Assembly (NCBI GenBank): GCA_963806685.1
Contig: CAWDZB010000005.1
Coordinates: 1 to 64,000 of the forward strand
Direction: 5' to 3'
From: DDH964 sp963806685
GTDB lineage: Bacteria > Desulfobacterota > Desulfuromonadia > Desulfuromonadales > DDH964
DNA: 64,000 nucleotides
A model generated the notes under the pieces. The model had not been told where the DNA came from, did not search any database, and was given only the letters and a program-made list of their open reading frames with translations. A program made the translations under genes and the position numbers. Shown in pieces: positions 16,646 through 25,426 of this stretch. Positions within the stretch are counted from its first letter, which is position 1; each line of letters begins with the position of its first letter.

Positions 16646-16981
16646 TCAAACTGTCACGTCTTCGACTTTGGCCTCCGGAGCATTTTTCTTAACGGATTCG
16701 ATGCCGTTTTCCATAGGAGCCTTGCCGGAGTAATATTCGCTGTGACCAATTTCCTGGCCATTGGTCGCATTGAGAATGAAGTATGGTTCCCCCTTTGAGT
16801 TGGACCTGACCGCAAACGCCCCTTCCCGTGAGGCATTCTTACGGACCGATTCTATCCCGTTTTCAGCGCTGGCTTTGGTTTTGTACAACTCGCTGGTCAG
16901 GATCACTTGGCCGTTGGTTGCCTTCAGGTTGAACATGAATTGCCCGTCTTTTGCCTTCTTAAGCTCAAATTTGCCTGCCAT
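16646..16981 (-). CDS. yegP: DUF1508 family protein (YegP-like)
   Basis: 111 residues made of two tandem copies of the ~50-residue DUF1508 motif. Each runs from an aromatic-rich strand (FMFNLKATNGQVI / PYFILNATNGQEI) to NGIESVRKNA / NGIESVKKNA. Small cytoplasmic protein of unknown function, widespread in proteobacteria. Length and duplication are normal for the family. Confidence 0.88.
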   Translation of the reverse strand: MAGKFELKKAKDGQFMFNLKATNGQVILTSELYKTKASAENGIESVRKNASREGAFAVRSNSKGEPYFILNATNGQEIGHSEYYSGKAPMENGIESVKKNAPEAKVEDVTV

Positions 16982-17543
16982 GGCGCCCCCCTATTAGATT
17001 ATTTTTAAAAACTTGTAATTGTTCTCCCAATATCCGGATCGCCATCGTAAGCAAGCACGTTTCGGAAAAAAATTTGTTTATTGGAGAGATGTGATCTTCG
17101 GGGTGAGGCCCACTTCTGCCAGGAACTCTGCGAGGTCCTCAAACTCCGTGAGTCTCGTTGTCATGATTTTCGTAATCCTTTAACCTCACGCGACGCCGCA
17201 ACGCAATCCAAAATGCTTGCAAACCGTTTCCTCCCCCGGTTGAGCTGAAAGGGTTTGCGCTCCAGGGTTTTGTCGCGCCGTTACGTCGTCGCGTGGGTTC
17301 GCCTGATTGGTTTCCAGCCCGTCCCGTGCCGACCCTGGTGGCGGGAACCGCTGGCGGGTCGAATACTATCGATAAATTCTTGCCTTCGCCGCAGGTCATG
17401 GGGTAGGCTTTTCCGAAAATCTAATGAGATGGCATTCTGCAGGCAGGCCTCGGGGACTTTCATTTCTACCGAACCCCTCCCTAGCAATCCACCATCGACA
17501 CCATAATTCGCATACGCCAGACCGTTTGGAGCCCGATCCTGCA
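16982..17543. other. Gene-free interval with a palindromic repeat
   Basis: 562 bases before the CLC antiporter's preferred start. It contains the CTCACGC-type inverted repeat at 17185-17297. A GAGATGGCATTC at 17425-17436 resembles half of a fluoride riboswitch, but the rest is not recognisable. Confidence 0.5.
17185..17297. repeat. CTCACGC-type inverted repeat, copy 1
   Basis: CTCACGCGACGCCGCAACG at the left (17185-17203) is an imperfect inverted copy of CGTTACGTCGTCGCGTGGG at the right (17279-17297). An inner GCAAACC/GGGTTTGC pair also lies inside. The same arms recur at 25177-25260 around a different core, as expected of a small non-autonomous element. Confidence 0.6.
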
Positions 17544-18908
17544 ATGCCGTTACGTTGGGACGTCAAGGAGCATCTTTCCCTTGGAAAGTACGTAGTCCGC
17601 TGGTTTTTCCTCATCCTGCCGATGGCCGCCGCGGTCGGCTCCGCCGTGGCCCTGTTCCTCTGGATGCTGGAGAAGGCCACGGAACTGCGCTGGGAACATC
17701 CCTGGCTGCTCTACCTTTTGCCGCTGGCCGGTATCGCTATCGTCGTGACCTACACCCGCTTCGGGAAGAACGCCGAGGGGGGCAATAACCTGGTGGTGGA
17801 GCAGATTCATGAGCCGGGCGGCGGCATCCCCAAGCGCATGACCCCGCTGGTGCTGCTCGGCACCGTCATCACCCACCTGTTCGGCGGTTCGGCAGGGCGG
17901 GAGGGGACCGCGGTGCAGATGGGCGGCAGCATTGCCCAGGTCTTCGTCCATCCCTTCCGGCTCAACGAGGAAGACACCCGGATCATGCTCATCGCCGGGG
18001 TGGCGGCCGGTTTCGGCTCGGTGTTCGGCACGCCGCTGACCGGGGCGATCTTCGCCCTGGAGGTGCTGGCTCTGGGGAGCATGCGCTACAACGCCCTGAT
18101 TCCAAGCCTCCTGGCCAGCGTTATGGGGGATTTTTTCTGCCACTTCTGGGGCATCAGCCATACCCCGTATCACATCGGCAACGCGGCGATGCATATCGTG
18201 CTGCCGGACTACCACATCGACCCGACGCTGGCCTTCAAAATCATCCTCGCGTCGGTCGCCTTCGGACTGGCCGGCTTTCTCTTCGCCGAGCTCACCCACA
18301 CCTTTCAGCGCATTTTCAAGCAGTTGATCGGCACCTACTGGCTGCGGCCGGTGGCCGGCGCGCTGCTGGTGATGGGGATTACCTGGATGCTGGGCACCCG
18401 CGATTATCTGGGCATCGGCGTGACCACCCCCACCGGGCACGGGGTCTCCATCGTCAATGCCTTCACGGCGGGCGGAGCGACCCCCTGGAGCTGGTTCTGG
18501 AAGCTGCTGCTGACCGCCATCACCCTGGCCAGCGGTTTCAAGGGGGGCGAGGTGACGCCGCTGTTTTTCGTCGGCGCCACCCTCGGTGCGGCGCTGGCCC
18601 GGGTGCTCGGCGTGCCCATCGACCTGCTGGCCGGCATCGGCTTCATCGCGGTCTTCGCCGGGGCCACCAACACCCCGCTGGCCTGCACCATCATGGGTGT
18701 CGAGCTGTTCGGCTCCCAGTACCTGCTCTATTTCGCCACCGCGTGCTTCTTCGCCTACCTCTTCAGCGGCCACTCCGGGATCTACCTTTCGCAACGGATC
18801 GGCAACGCCAAGGGGGACCACCTGGACCACGACGACCGGACCTCGCTGCGCAAGGTCCGGGAGGGTCGCCCGGGACTGCTGGCCCGCCTATTTCATACCA
18901 GGGGATAG
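17544..18908 (+). CDS. CLC-F type fluoride/proton antiporter
   Basis: About 454 residues from ATG 17544 (MPLRWDVKEH); the frame is open 40 codons further up, without recognisable protein features. A multi-span CLC protein. Two motifs distinguish the fluoride clade: the first pore loop is EGGNNL instead of GSGIP, and the gating-Glu loop is GSAGREGT instead of GREGP. GFKGGEVTPLF replaces the usual GxFxP. It would export fluoride in exchange for protons at the inner membrane. The downstream DUF190 gene follows within 2 nt, so the two form an operon. No C-terminal CBS domains. Confidence 0.78.
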   Translation: MPLRWDVKEHLSLGKYVVRWFFLILPMAAAVGSAVALFLWMLEKATELRWEHPWLLYLLPLAGIAIVVTYTRFGKNAEGGNNLVVEQIHEPGGGIPKRMTPLVLLGTVITHLFGGSAGREGTAVQMGGSIAQVFVHPFRLNEEDTRIMLIAGVAAGFGSVFGTPLTGAIFALEVLALGSMRYNALIPSLLASVMGDFFCHFWGISHTPYHIGNAAMHIVLPDYHIDPTLAFKIILASVAFGLAGFLFAELTHTFQRIFKQLIGTYWLRPVAGALLVMGITWMLGTRDYLGIGVTTPTGHGVSIVNAFTAGGATPWSWFWKLLLTAITLASGFKGGEVTPLFFVGATLGAALARVLGVPIDLLAGIGFIAVFAGATNTPLACTIMGVELFGSQYLLYFATACFFAYLFSGHSGIYLSQRIGNAKGDHLDHDDRTSLRKVREGRPGLLARLFHTRG

Positions 18909-18910
18909 AC

Positions 18911-19309
18911 ATGACTCCGACCCGCTACATCTCCGCCAACGAAATCGGCCACCTCTGCATCTACCTGACCCGCAAGGACCGCATGCCGGGCAAGGGACGC
19001 CTGAACTTCCTGCCCCGGCGCTCCCTCGCCCAGCACATCATCGACCTGGCCAAGCGCGACGGCATCCTCAACGCCACCTCCCACAGCACCCATTACGGCT
19101 TCACCGGCCGCGGCGACATCGAAACCATCCAGGCGGACCATGGCAACGACCGCCTGGCGACCTTCGTGGAGCTGGTCGCCGAGCGGGAGCTGCTGGAGAA
19201 ATTCGTCTGTGCCCACGAGGCGCTGCTCAAGGACCGGGTCGTGGTCTACAAGCACCTCGAGCAGTGGACGGTGAAAAACCACGCCACCGAAGCCCGGGAT
19301 ATCGGCTGA
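18911..19309 (+). CDS. DUF190 family (PII-like) protein
   Basis: 132 residues from ATG 18911, two nucleotides after the CLC stop. The DUF190 pattern is visible: GHLCIYLTRKDRMPGKGRL, LAQHIIDLAKRDGILNATSH, HYGFTGRG, LVAERELLEKFV and a final strand RVVVYKHLEQWTV. This ferredoxin-like, PII-like fold often sits next to or is fused to ion channels such as CrcB. A regulatory partnership with the antiporter is inferred from position only. Confidence 0.7.
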   Translation: MTPTRYISANEIGHLCIYLTRKDRMPGKGRLNFLPRRSLAQHIIDLAKRDGILNATSHSTHYGFTGRGDIETIQADHGNDRLATFVELVAERELLEKFVCAHEALLKDRVVVYKHLEQWTVKNHATEARDIG

Positions 19310-19567
19310 GCCTGGCCCAAAGGCAACCCCGGGGCGGCGGAATGGCGAACTCTTGTAGGCATGGATTCGTGTGGGCTAACAGGTACTTATACGTACAGGC
19401 ATGAACTGGATTCTTGGTCTGGCCTGGTCCGGGAAAGTCGGGCTTTTTACTTGCCCAATCAACATTGACGTACCTGATTTGGTCGGATTCTCAGCCGCAG
19501 AGGTTCCCTTCTTGGGAAAGAGACGTGGGAGGGCATTAAGGTCGGCGGGTCTCGTCCCGCCGGACGA

Positions 19568-19599
19568 GTTACTTTTCTAATTCGGCTTAGAAAAGTAAC
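19568..19599. repeat. Perfect 13-bp hairpin
   Basis: GTTACTTTTCTAA and TTAGAAAAGTAAC flank a TTCGGC loop. It lies in the gene-free region downstream of the DUF190 gene and could end the CLC transcript or be part of a dispersed repeat. Confidence 0.6.
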
Positions 19600-19953
19600 C
19601 AAAAGAGCCCGGGCTGCCGCCGGCATGGGGATGCAGCTGGCGGAGGAACCGAGTTACCCTACGGGAAGCATGGGCTGCGCGTCTTCGTCGGCTCCATCTG
19701 CCCAGGGCGGTGGTTGTTTCGGCATGCGGTCAAGCTGAGCGAACGCCGGCGCTGCGTGGTTTTAAAAGCTTTTAAACCACCAGAGCCTCTGAGTGCGCAG
19801 AATGAAAAGGGGTAACCACTGGCGGAGCGAGAATCGCGATCAGCGACGCGATCATCGCCACGAAGCTCCGGTGGAGTCGGTTGCCGGCGAGGGCGTTCCG
19901 GGACAGAGATACCTCGTGAACGCATGCCCCCCGCAGGGGAAGGCGTTTTTTGC

Positions 19954-19985
19954 CTACTTTTTGTCGCCGCCTGGACAAAAAGTAG
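19954..19985. repeat. Perfect 12-bp hairpin
   Basis: CTACTTTTTGTC pairs with GACAAAAAGTAG across an 8-nt loop (GCCGCCTG). Second hairpin of the 19.3-20.4 kb gene-free region. Confidence 0.55.
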
Positions 19986-20136
19986 GGCGCCTGGCGGGGC
20001 GCGTCCCGCCGGTTTGGTTTGTTCGCCCGGCAGCGGAAATGTTACGGCGAGGACCAATCATTCCCCCTTTTATTAGGGCGGACTTTGGAACGAACTGAGA
20101 ATGGAACCTGATCAGGTTGAAGTTTGTCTCTTAGCG

Positions 20137-20171
20137 AAAAAGAGGCCCCCGGAATCCGGGGGCCTCTTTTT
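20137..20171. terminator. Bidirectional terminator after the lipoprotein operon
   Basis: AAAAAGAGGCCCCCGG-AAT-CCGGGGGCCTCTTTTT, a perfect 16-bp stem with A and T tails. It ends the minus-strand lipoprotein operon. Confidence 0.85.
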
Positions 20172-20391
20172 CCTTGTGGGAGGGGGGGCAGGACGCGGCT
20201 CAGACCTCCGTCTGTAGCGCGCAGCACCCAGGGAAAAGTTCGACATTCCCGGGGAAGACGCGTTTGGAAGGTCTCCTGACGGGAATATAATCTGTATTCG
20301 AGGGGGGGGGTTCCCCACCAACAATGGCCGGAGGCTTTTCTGCCGGTTGCCGCTCCCGGTTGAAAGGGCTTCTTCGTCCAGCGTTCTTGCC

Positions 20392-21108
20392 CTACCGGTT
20401 CTTGAGACTGTGGGTGATACGGTCGGCCCAGTCGCTTCCCTCAAAGATACTCAAGTGCGCCTTGAGAAAATCGACTTCTGCATTCCTCGACTTTTTGTGG
20501 GATTTCAAGGCGGGTGCCTGGAATTGGGGCGACTGGATGTTGGTGATGCTCACCCGATTGTGGAACCGGTTTTCACCGGCAAAGATCCCCTTGCTGTAAT
20601 AGAAAACCTGTGCCGGGTCGGCAGGGTCAGAACGGGTCCTCGACAACGTGAACCTGCCCATATAGGCCATTTCCCCAGGACCGACTTCAACGATGGAATC
20701 CCGGATCATCTCTTCAGGAAAGTAGCTGAAGATCCGGACCTTCGTATTGGTGCCGACCCCCATGGCACCGACCGCGGCGTAGATTCCGGGGTCGACGCCG
20801 AGCAGAAAGTAATCGAGGCTTCCAAACTGGAAGCCGGAGAGCCAGGGTTCGTATCGGAAATTGGAGGACAGGACCGAATCCTTGGTCAACTCGTCCTTCT
20901 TGTCCGCCAATCTTACGAAATAGACCCGGTCGAATTGGATGCTTTCCACATTGAGGAGAGAGGTTCGGCTGTCGGCCTCGATCGATATAGCCAGCGCCGA
21001 CGTCGACGGAGCGGCGGCCACGGGCATTTTCCCGGTGGTGCATGCCGCCAGCAGCAGCGCGACAGGCAAAAAGGCCGCAAACCGGGCGATGGTCTTCCCC
21101 ATTTCCAT
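20392..21108 (-). CDS. Outer-membrane-type lipoprotein, unknown function
   Basis: About 238 residues from the ATG at 21108 (MEMGKTIARF), chosen for the GAGGGGG in front; an earlier ATG at 21126 is in frame. A lipobox (LLLAAC) marks lipid attachment after about 25 residues. The mature part looks beta-rich, with SIQFDRVYFVRLADK, FLLGVDPGIYAAVGAMGVG and FYYSKGIF. I do not recognise a family. It is the second gene of a two-lipoprotein operon, about 50 nt after 21160-22242. Confidence 0.65.
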   Translation of the reverse strand: MEMGKTIARFAAFLPVALLLAACTTGKMPVAAAPSTSALAISIEADSRTSLLNVESIQFDRVYFVRLADKKDELTKDSVLSSNFRYEPWLSGFQFGSLDYFLLGVDPGIYAAVGAMGVGTNTKVRIFSYFPEEMIRDSIVEVGPGEMAYMGRFTLSRTRSDPADPAQVFYYSKGIFAGENRFHNRVSITNIQSPQFQAPALKSHKKSRNAEVDFLKAHLSIFEGSDWADRITHSLKNR

Positions 21109-21159
21109 AAGAACCCCCTCGCTCATGGATTGGTTGGCTGCAATTCGTTACTCCGGTTA

Positions 21160-22242
21160 CTAATCCCGGTAGTCGTCCTGTTCAGCGGCCGGCACTGGTG
21201 CTGCCGTGAAAGGCCAAACATGATAGTCCCTGTTGTTGAAACCCTGCCCACCGGCGGCATAGTCCCTGACGAGGCTCATGCTTTCCCTGGCGTGGCGCCG
21301 CAGGTTCCAGCCGTCGCCGTTTTTGTAAACTTGATAAAGCGTCTCCTCGTAGTCTTCGTTACCTGAGGTCGCCAGGGCTTTGCAGAACCAGGCGATTTCG
21401 TCGGCGCTGTGGCCGGGTTCGTCGATGTGCCGGTAGCCGTCGAGAATCAGGGTGTTGAGTAACCGGTAGAGATCCCGGTCCGGTACCGTTCCGTGCAGGA
21501 CGATCCTTTTCGCCGTCACTATTCGTGTGTCGATGAAACTCGATCGGAGCCCGGCAGTGAGGTCAGCAAGATATTCCCGGGTCTCTGCATCGAGGGAGGG
21601 AGGGGAGAGTTCTTCCTCTGGTGGTGGAAGGGTGCCGAGGAGGGTTGGCCGGGTCTTATTTTTCTCCAGGAGGTAGAGGGTGTTTCTGACAATCTCCCGG
21701 GAAATCACTTCCTGACCGTCTTGGTTCCAGAAATAAAACAAGTACACAATCAAGCCGGCGTACAAGTCTCCATCGGCCGTGAAATAGCGTTCGTCTAGTT
21801 CTTCGCCGCCGGCAAACAGGGCCACATTGACCTGGTACAGGTCGTTCCGGTGTTCAAAGCTGGGAATGAGGCCGAGGCTGAGGCCGGTCCACATGCCTGC
21901 TCCTGGGTCACCAAGGGGGAACTCGCTTATTTGAATGTGGACCTGGGCGGAAAAATTGCGGGGGTCGTGCGGCCTGATGGTGACGGGCTGATAACCCGCC
22001 GCGGCAAACAATTCGCTTAGCCTGTCGCGGAATTCGTACCGAGTCACCTCACCGGAATACGGCAACCTACCGCCGCTGAACTGGTAGTCGACGGTGAACG
22101 GGATCACACCGGACTGCTTTGGGGGCGACCAGGCCTTCGGCAGGGGATCCTTGAGAGGATACCTGGTGCAGCCTGCCGTCCCAAAGGACAGGACAGCAAT
22201 CAATCCCATACCGACCAATCGAACCCTTCCCTTCCTGCTCAT
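21160..22242 (-). CDS. Lipoprotein, unknown function
   Basis: 360 residues with a lipobox (GTAGC) near residue 25. The N-terminal half is beta-rich (VIPFTVDYQFSGGRLPYSG, SAQVHIQISEFPLG) and has a hydrophobic stretch (AGLIVYLFYFWNQDGQ). The C-terminal half looks helical (DAETREYLADLTAGLRSSFID, DEIAWFCKALATSGNEDYE). No family recognised. It leads a two-gene lipoprotein operon on the minus strand; the pair may act together in the envelope. Confidence 0.65.
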   Translation of the reverse strand: MSRKGRVRLVGMGLIAVLSFGTAGCTRYPLKDPLPKAWSPPKQSGVIPFTVDYQFSGGRLPYSGEVTRYEFRDRLSELFAAAGYQPVTIRPHDPRNFSAQVHIQISEFPLGDPGAGMWTGLSLGLIPSFEHRNDLYQVNVALFAGGEELDERYFTADGDLYAGLIVYLFYFWNQDGQEVISREIVRNTLYLLEKNKTRPTLLGTLPPPEEELSPPSLDAETREYLADLTAGLRSSFIDTRIVTAKRIVLHGTVPDRDLYRLLNTLILDGYRHIDEPGHSADEIAWFCKALATSGNEDYEETLYQVYKNGDGWNLRRHARESMSLVRDYAAGGQGFNNRDYHVWPFTAAPVPAAEQDDYRD

Positions 22243-22370
22243 TGCTTCCCCTCCTCTGCGCTAGCCATGACAACGGACATCTCACAGTGTCTAAACCTAT
22301 TTTTATGCCAATAGGAACTGATCCTTGGATTAGAATTAACATATCGAAAAGATTGAAGCAAGCGGGTCAA

Positions 22371-22405
22371 AGAACGAGGCCCCCGGATTCCGGAGGCCTC
22401 GTTCT
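22371..22405. terminator. Terminator after the ketosynthase gene
   Basis: AGAACGAGGCCCCCGG / CCGGAGGCCTCGTTCT, a 16-bp stem with one mismatch, 30 nt beyond the minus-strand ketosynthase stop. Confidence 0.8.
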
Positions 22406-22434
22406 CATTTCGGCAGGGTGGGGCACGGCGGTTC

Positions 22435-23583
22435 TTAGACCACCGTCAGCAGCGCGTAGCACATGGAGAAGCGGCCGCTCTCGGGGACGTAGCAGAGGAC
22501 CTTGTCGCCGGGCTGGATGCGGTCGGAGCGCAGCAGCTCCTCGAGGATGATGTAGACCGAGGCGCTGCCGGTGTTCCCCTTGTCGGGGAGGTTGGTGTAC
22601 CACTTCTCCAGCGGCAGGTGGAAGCCGACGTCCTTCAACCCCTGGTAGATCGGGAGGCGGAAGTAGTCGGAGGAGTAGTGGGCGACGAAGACGTCGACCT
22701 CCTCGGCCTTGATTCCGCGCCTGGCCTGCAGCAGCGGGATGGTGCGGTTGGCGGTGGTGGCGACGATCTCCCGCTCCAGCAGCTTGACGTCTTGCTTGAC
22801 CAGCAGGGCGTGGCTGGCCAGCAGCTCCTCACTGCGCTCGAACTCGCGCCAGCCGGTGAGGCTGCCGTCGGGGTTCTTGACCGCCCCGGCGTACATGCAG
22901 GCGTCCAGCTCGTGGGCGAAGGAGAAGATGTCGATCCACTCGACCTTGAAGGCGCGCCGGCCCGGAACCTGCTCGGGAGCGAGGAAGGCGGCGCCGGCGC
23001 CGTCGGAGAGCATCCAGCGCAAAAGGTCGGCGTTGAAGGCCAGCGCCGGCTGGCGCTCGACCTGCGCGGCGACCTCAGCGGGGATGGTGCCGGCCATGCG
23101 TGAGCGCATGAAGGAGGAGGCCTGCTCCGAGCCGGTAGCGACGGCGTTGCGGGTCTGGCCGGTGGCGACGTTCATCGCCGCGTACTTGAGGGCGGTCATC
23201 CCGGAGATGCAGACCCCGGCGGTGCTGACGATCTCGCAGGCGGGGGACTTGAGCTCGCCGTGAACCATCGAGGCGTGGCCGGGGATCAGCTGGTCGGCCT
23301 GGGTGGTTCCGCAGGCCAGGCACTCGATCTGCTCCAGGGAGAAGCCGTCGTAGGGATGCAGCCGGCGGATCGCCGCGGCGGCGAGCTGGGCGTTGCTGTG
23401 GGTGGTGCGGCCGGTCTGCGGGTCGATGGCGTAGTAGCGGGTACGGATCTTGTTGTTGCGCAGGATCATGTGCCGGGTCCGCGACGGCAGCTGGTTGACC
23501 ATCCCGAGGATCTCCTCCATCTGCTCGTTGCTGACGGGAGCGTTGGGCAGGAAGGCGGCCAGGTCGGTAATGTAGACGTCCAT
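22435..23583 (-). CDS. Beta-ketoacyl-ACP synthase III-like enzyme
   Basis: 382 residues with a thiolase fold and the KAS III triad: Cys125 in STAGVCISGM, His302 in FVAHYSSDYF, Asn337 in GNTGSAS. The N-terminus (FLPNAPVSNEQMEEIL, NNKIRTRYYAID) is closer to condensing enzymes of secondary pathways such as DarB (dialkylresorcinol) than to housekeeping FabH, which is encoded separately at 53776-54756. It lies 17 nt downstream of a B12-type radical SAM gene, so the two form an operon. The product is unknown; a modified fatty or aryl lipid is the most natural guess. Confidence 0.75.
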   Translation of the reverse strand: MDVYITDLAAFLPNAPVSNEQMEEILGMVNQLPSRTRHMILRNNKIRTRYYAIDPQTGRTTHSNAQLAAAAIRRLHPYDGFSLEQIECLACGTTQADQLIPGHASMVHGELKSPACEIVSTAGVCISGMTALKYAAMNVATGQTRNAVATGSEQASSFMRSRMAGTIPAEVAAQVERQPALAFNADLLRWMLSDGAGAAFLAPEQVPGRRAFKVEWIDIFSFAHELDACMYAGAVKNPDGSLTGWREFERSEELLASHALLVKQDVKLLEREIVATTANRTIPLLQARRGIKAEEVDVFVAHYSSDYFRLPIYQGLKDVGFHLPLEKWYTNLPDKGNTGSASVYIILEELLRSDRIQPGDKVLCYVPESGRFSMCYALLTVV

Positions 23584-23600
23584 GTGGATCGAATTCCCCT

Positions 23601-24890
23601 CTAAATATTGGCTTGCGGGTGGGTCAGCTGGAACAATTCGGCGTAACGCCGGTAGAACTCCGCGTCGCCGAGACGGGTCGGGACCACGGCGTTGGCCAAG
23701 GTGTAGTAATCGAGATCAAAGTTGACGATCCTGTCCTGCCAGGCCCGGTGGAGCGCGGTCCCCGGCAGCGGGGTCATCACGGTGAAGATCGGCAGGTCGA
23801 CGGGGTTGGCCTGCAAGTAGCCGATAAGTTTATCGAAGTCGGCGTGGCCGTAGTCGGGGGAGACGATGAAGTCGCCGACGATGCCGATGCCGATCTCGCG
23901 CAGGATGGCGATCGCCTCGCGGTTGACCGCCTCGCGGTTGGCCTTGTTCATCTGCAAGAGGCCGGCGTCGCTGATCTCCTCGAAGCCGATCACCACCGTG
24001 CGCAGCCCGGCGGCGTGCCATTCGCGCAGCAGCTCCGGGTGGCGGACCACGGTGTCGGAGCGGACGTCGGCCAGGAACTGCTTGTTCAGGGCGGCGCCGG
24101 TGATCGCCCGGCAGAGGCTGCGGGCATGTTCGACATTGCCGAAGGTGTTGGCGTCGACCAGGCGGATGATCGGCACCTCGCCGAGCAGGCGGATGTCCCG
24201 CAGCACGGTGTCGATGGCGCAGGAGAGGTAGTGTCCCCCGGCCTGGCCGGCGATGCAGCAGAACTTGCAGTCGAAGGGACAGCCGAAGGCCGAGGCGACG
24301 AAACCCAGCGGGTGGCCGAGCAGGGTGTAGTGCTGCCGCAGCCCGGCGGTCAGGTCGTAACGCGGCGGTTTGCCCTCTCCTAAGTCGGCGGGACCGAAGA
24401 CGCGGGGCTGATAGCGCAGTTGCTGCCCCTGGTCGCTGGCGGCGACGCCGGGAATGGCAGGGGTGCGCTGGCCGCGCTCCAAGGCGTCGACCAGTTCCCG
24501 GAAGCTCGCCTTGCCGAGGCCGACGACCACGAAGTCGACGGCGGGAACGTTGAAGAAGTCCGGATCGTTGCTGGCGTGGATGCCGCCGACCACCACCGTG
24601 GCGTTGCAGTTCTCTTTGACCGTGGCGGCGATGCGGCAGGCGGTGTTGGCCTCGCAGGTCACCGCGGTAATCCCCACCAGCTCGGGGGCGAAGGCGGACA
24701 GCGCTTCCTCCAGCCCCTCCGGTTCGGCCTTGAGGTCGACCAGCGCCACCTCGTGGCCGTCCAGGTTGCCGGCCAGAACCTCCAGCGCCAGCGGTTCGCC
24801 GCGAAAGATCTGCTTGATCGAGGTGAGCCCGTAACGTTCTTCGGGGATGCTGCGGCCGCAGTTGGGCGGGTTCACCAGCAGGATGCGCAT
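23601..24890 (-). CDS. B12-binding-type radical SAM enzyme
   Basis: 429 residues. The N-terminal ~170 residues form a cobalamin-binding-like Rossmann domain (MRILLVNPPN, VGITAVTCEAN, VVVGGIHAS). The central radical SAM core has the cluster motif C204-x3-C208-x2-C211 (GCPFDCKFCC). Family members methylate unactivated carbons or rearrange lipids and natural products. The canonical DxHxxG cobalamin motif is not evident, so B12 binding is uncertain. It is the first gene of a two-gene operon with a ketosynthase. Confidence 0.78.
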   Translation of the reverse strand: MRILLVNPPNCGRSIPEERYGLTSIKQIFRGEPLALEVLAGNLDGHEVALVDLKAEPEGLEEALSAFAPELVGITAVTCEANTACRIAATVKENCNATVVVGGIHASNDPDFFNVPAVDFVVVGLGKASFRELVDALERGQRTPAIPGVAASDQGQQLRYQPRVFGPADLGEGKPPRYDLTAGLRQHYTLLGHPLGFVASAFGCPFDCKFCCIAGQAGGHYLSCAIDTVLRDIRLLGEVPIIRLVDANTFGNVEHARSLCRAITGAALNKQFLADVRSDTVVRHPELLREWHAAGLRTVVIGFEEISDAGLLQMNKANREAVNREAIAILREIGIGIVGDFIVSPDYGHADFDKLIGYLQANPVDLPIFTVMTPLPGTALHRAWQDRIVNFDLDYYTLANAVVPTRLGDAEFYRRYAELFQLTHPQANI

Positions 24891-25426
24891 GACGTTTCGC
24901 TCTGCTCCGGGGAAGAATTGCCTGGGCGGCCAGGCGGGGTCAGCATCTTACCTCGAATCGCCGGGGATGTAAATCCGCAGATGGCAGGGGAATTGCTTTA
25001 AACTTTGGAGCCGTATAAGGCTACTGAAAGACAGGGACAAATCGGTTTCTCGCTGATCAAATCTGATCCCTTCGGATAAAAATCGGATCAGGCCTTTGGC
25101 GCCGGGCTCAAATCCGATTTTGTTCAAACCCGGTCAAAACCTATCCGCCTGAAACGCCATTGAAATAAAAGGCAGCCTCACGCTACGCCGCAACGCCGCA
25201 ACGTAAAAATCCAATCCTTGCGGTTTTGAACTTCGTGGCGCCATTGCGTCGTTGCGTGAGATATCGCCTTGCCTAAAGGGAAAACCGGTCTTTCACGGAT
25301 CCAATCGGATCAGGCCATTGATGGCGGGCTCAAATCCGAATTGGATCTGACCTTGTCCGAATTTATCCGCGTGAACCGATTTGGGGGGTGTTTAACGTTT
25401 CAGCCGTAAGGCTGAAGGTGGCGAGA
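24891..25426. other. Gene-free interval with direct and inverted repeats
   Basis: 536 bases without a gene. Two similar ~110-bp segments (about 25039-25160 and 25276-25390), sharing AATCGGATCAGGCC and GGCGGGCTCAAATCCGA or GCCGGGCTCAAATCCGA, flank the palindromic element at 25177-25260. Confidence 0.55.
25177..25260. repeat. CTCACGC-type inverted repeat, copy 2
   Basis: CTCACGCTACGCCGCAACG at the left and CATTGCGTCGTTGCGTGAG at the right are imperfect inverted copies. The arms match those at 17185-17297 while the core differs, as in a small palindromic mobile unit. Confidence 0.65.

Larger units (their letters stand above)
19310..20391. other. 1.1-kb gene-free repeat region
   Basis: No convincing gene. 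Two perfect hairpins lie here: GTTACTTTTCTAA/TTAGAAAAGTAAC (19568-19599) and CTACTTTTTGTC/GACAAAAAGTAG (19954-19985). A terminator lies at 20137-20171. The open frame on the minus strand at 19659-20057 is Arg/Pro-rich, has no protein-like pattern, and looks like repeat sequence rather than a gene. Confidence 0.5.

Noticed and set aside
17425..17436. GAGATGGCATTC, resembling the 5' core of a fluoride riboswitch upstream of the CLC-F gene
   Set aside because: The flanking bases do not form the P1 stem and no downstream TGATGxCTCCTAC-like element or pseudoknot partner is visible within 100 nt.
19659..20057. 132-codon minus-strand frame in the gene-free region
   Set aside because: Arg/Pro/Ser-rich, spans hairpin repeats, and lacks a start signal; better explained as repeat sequence.
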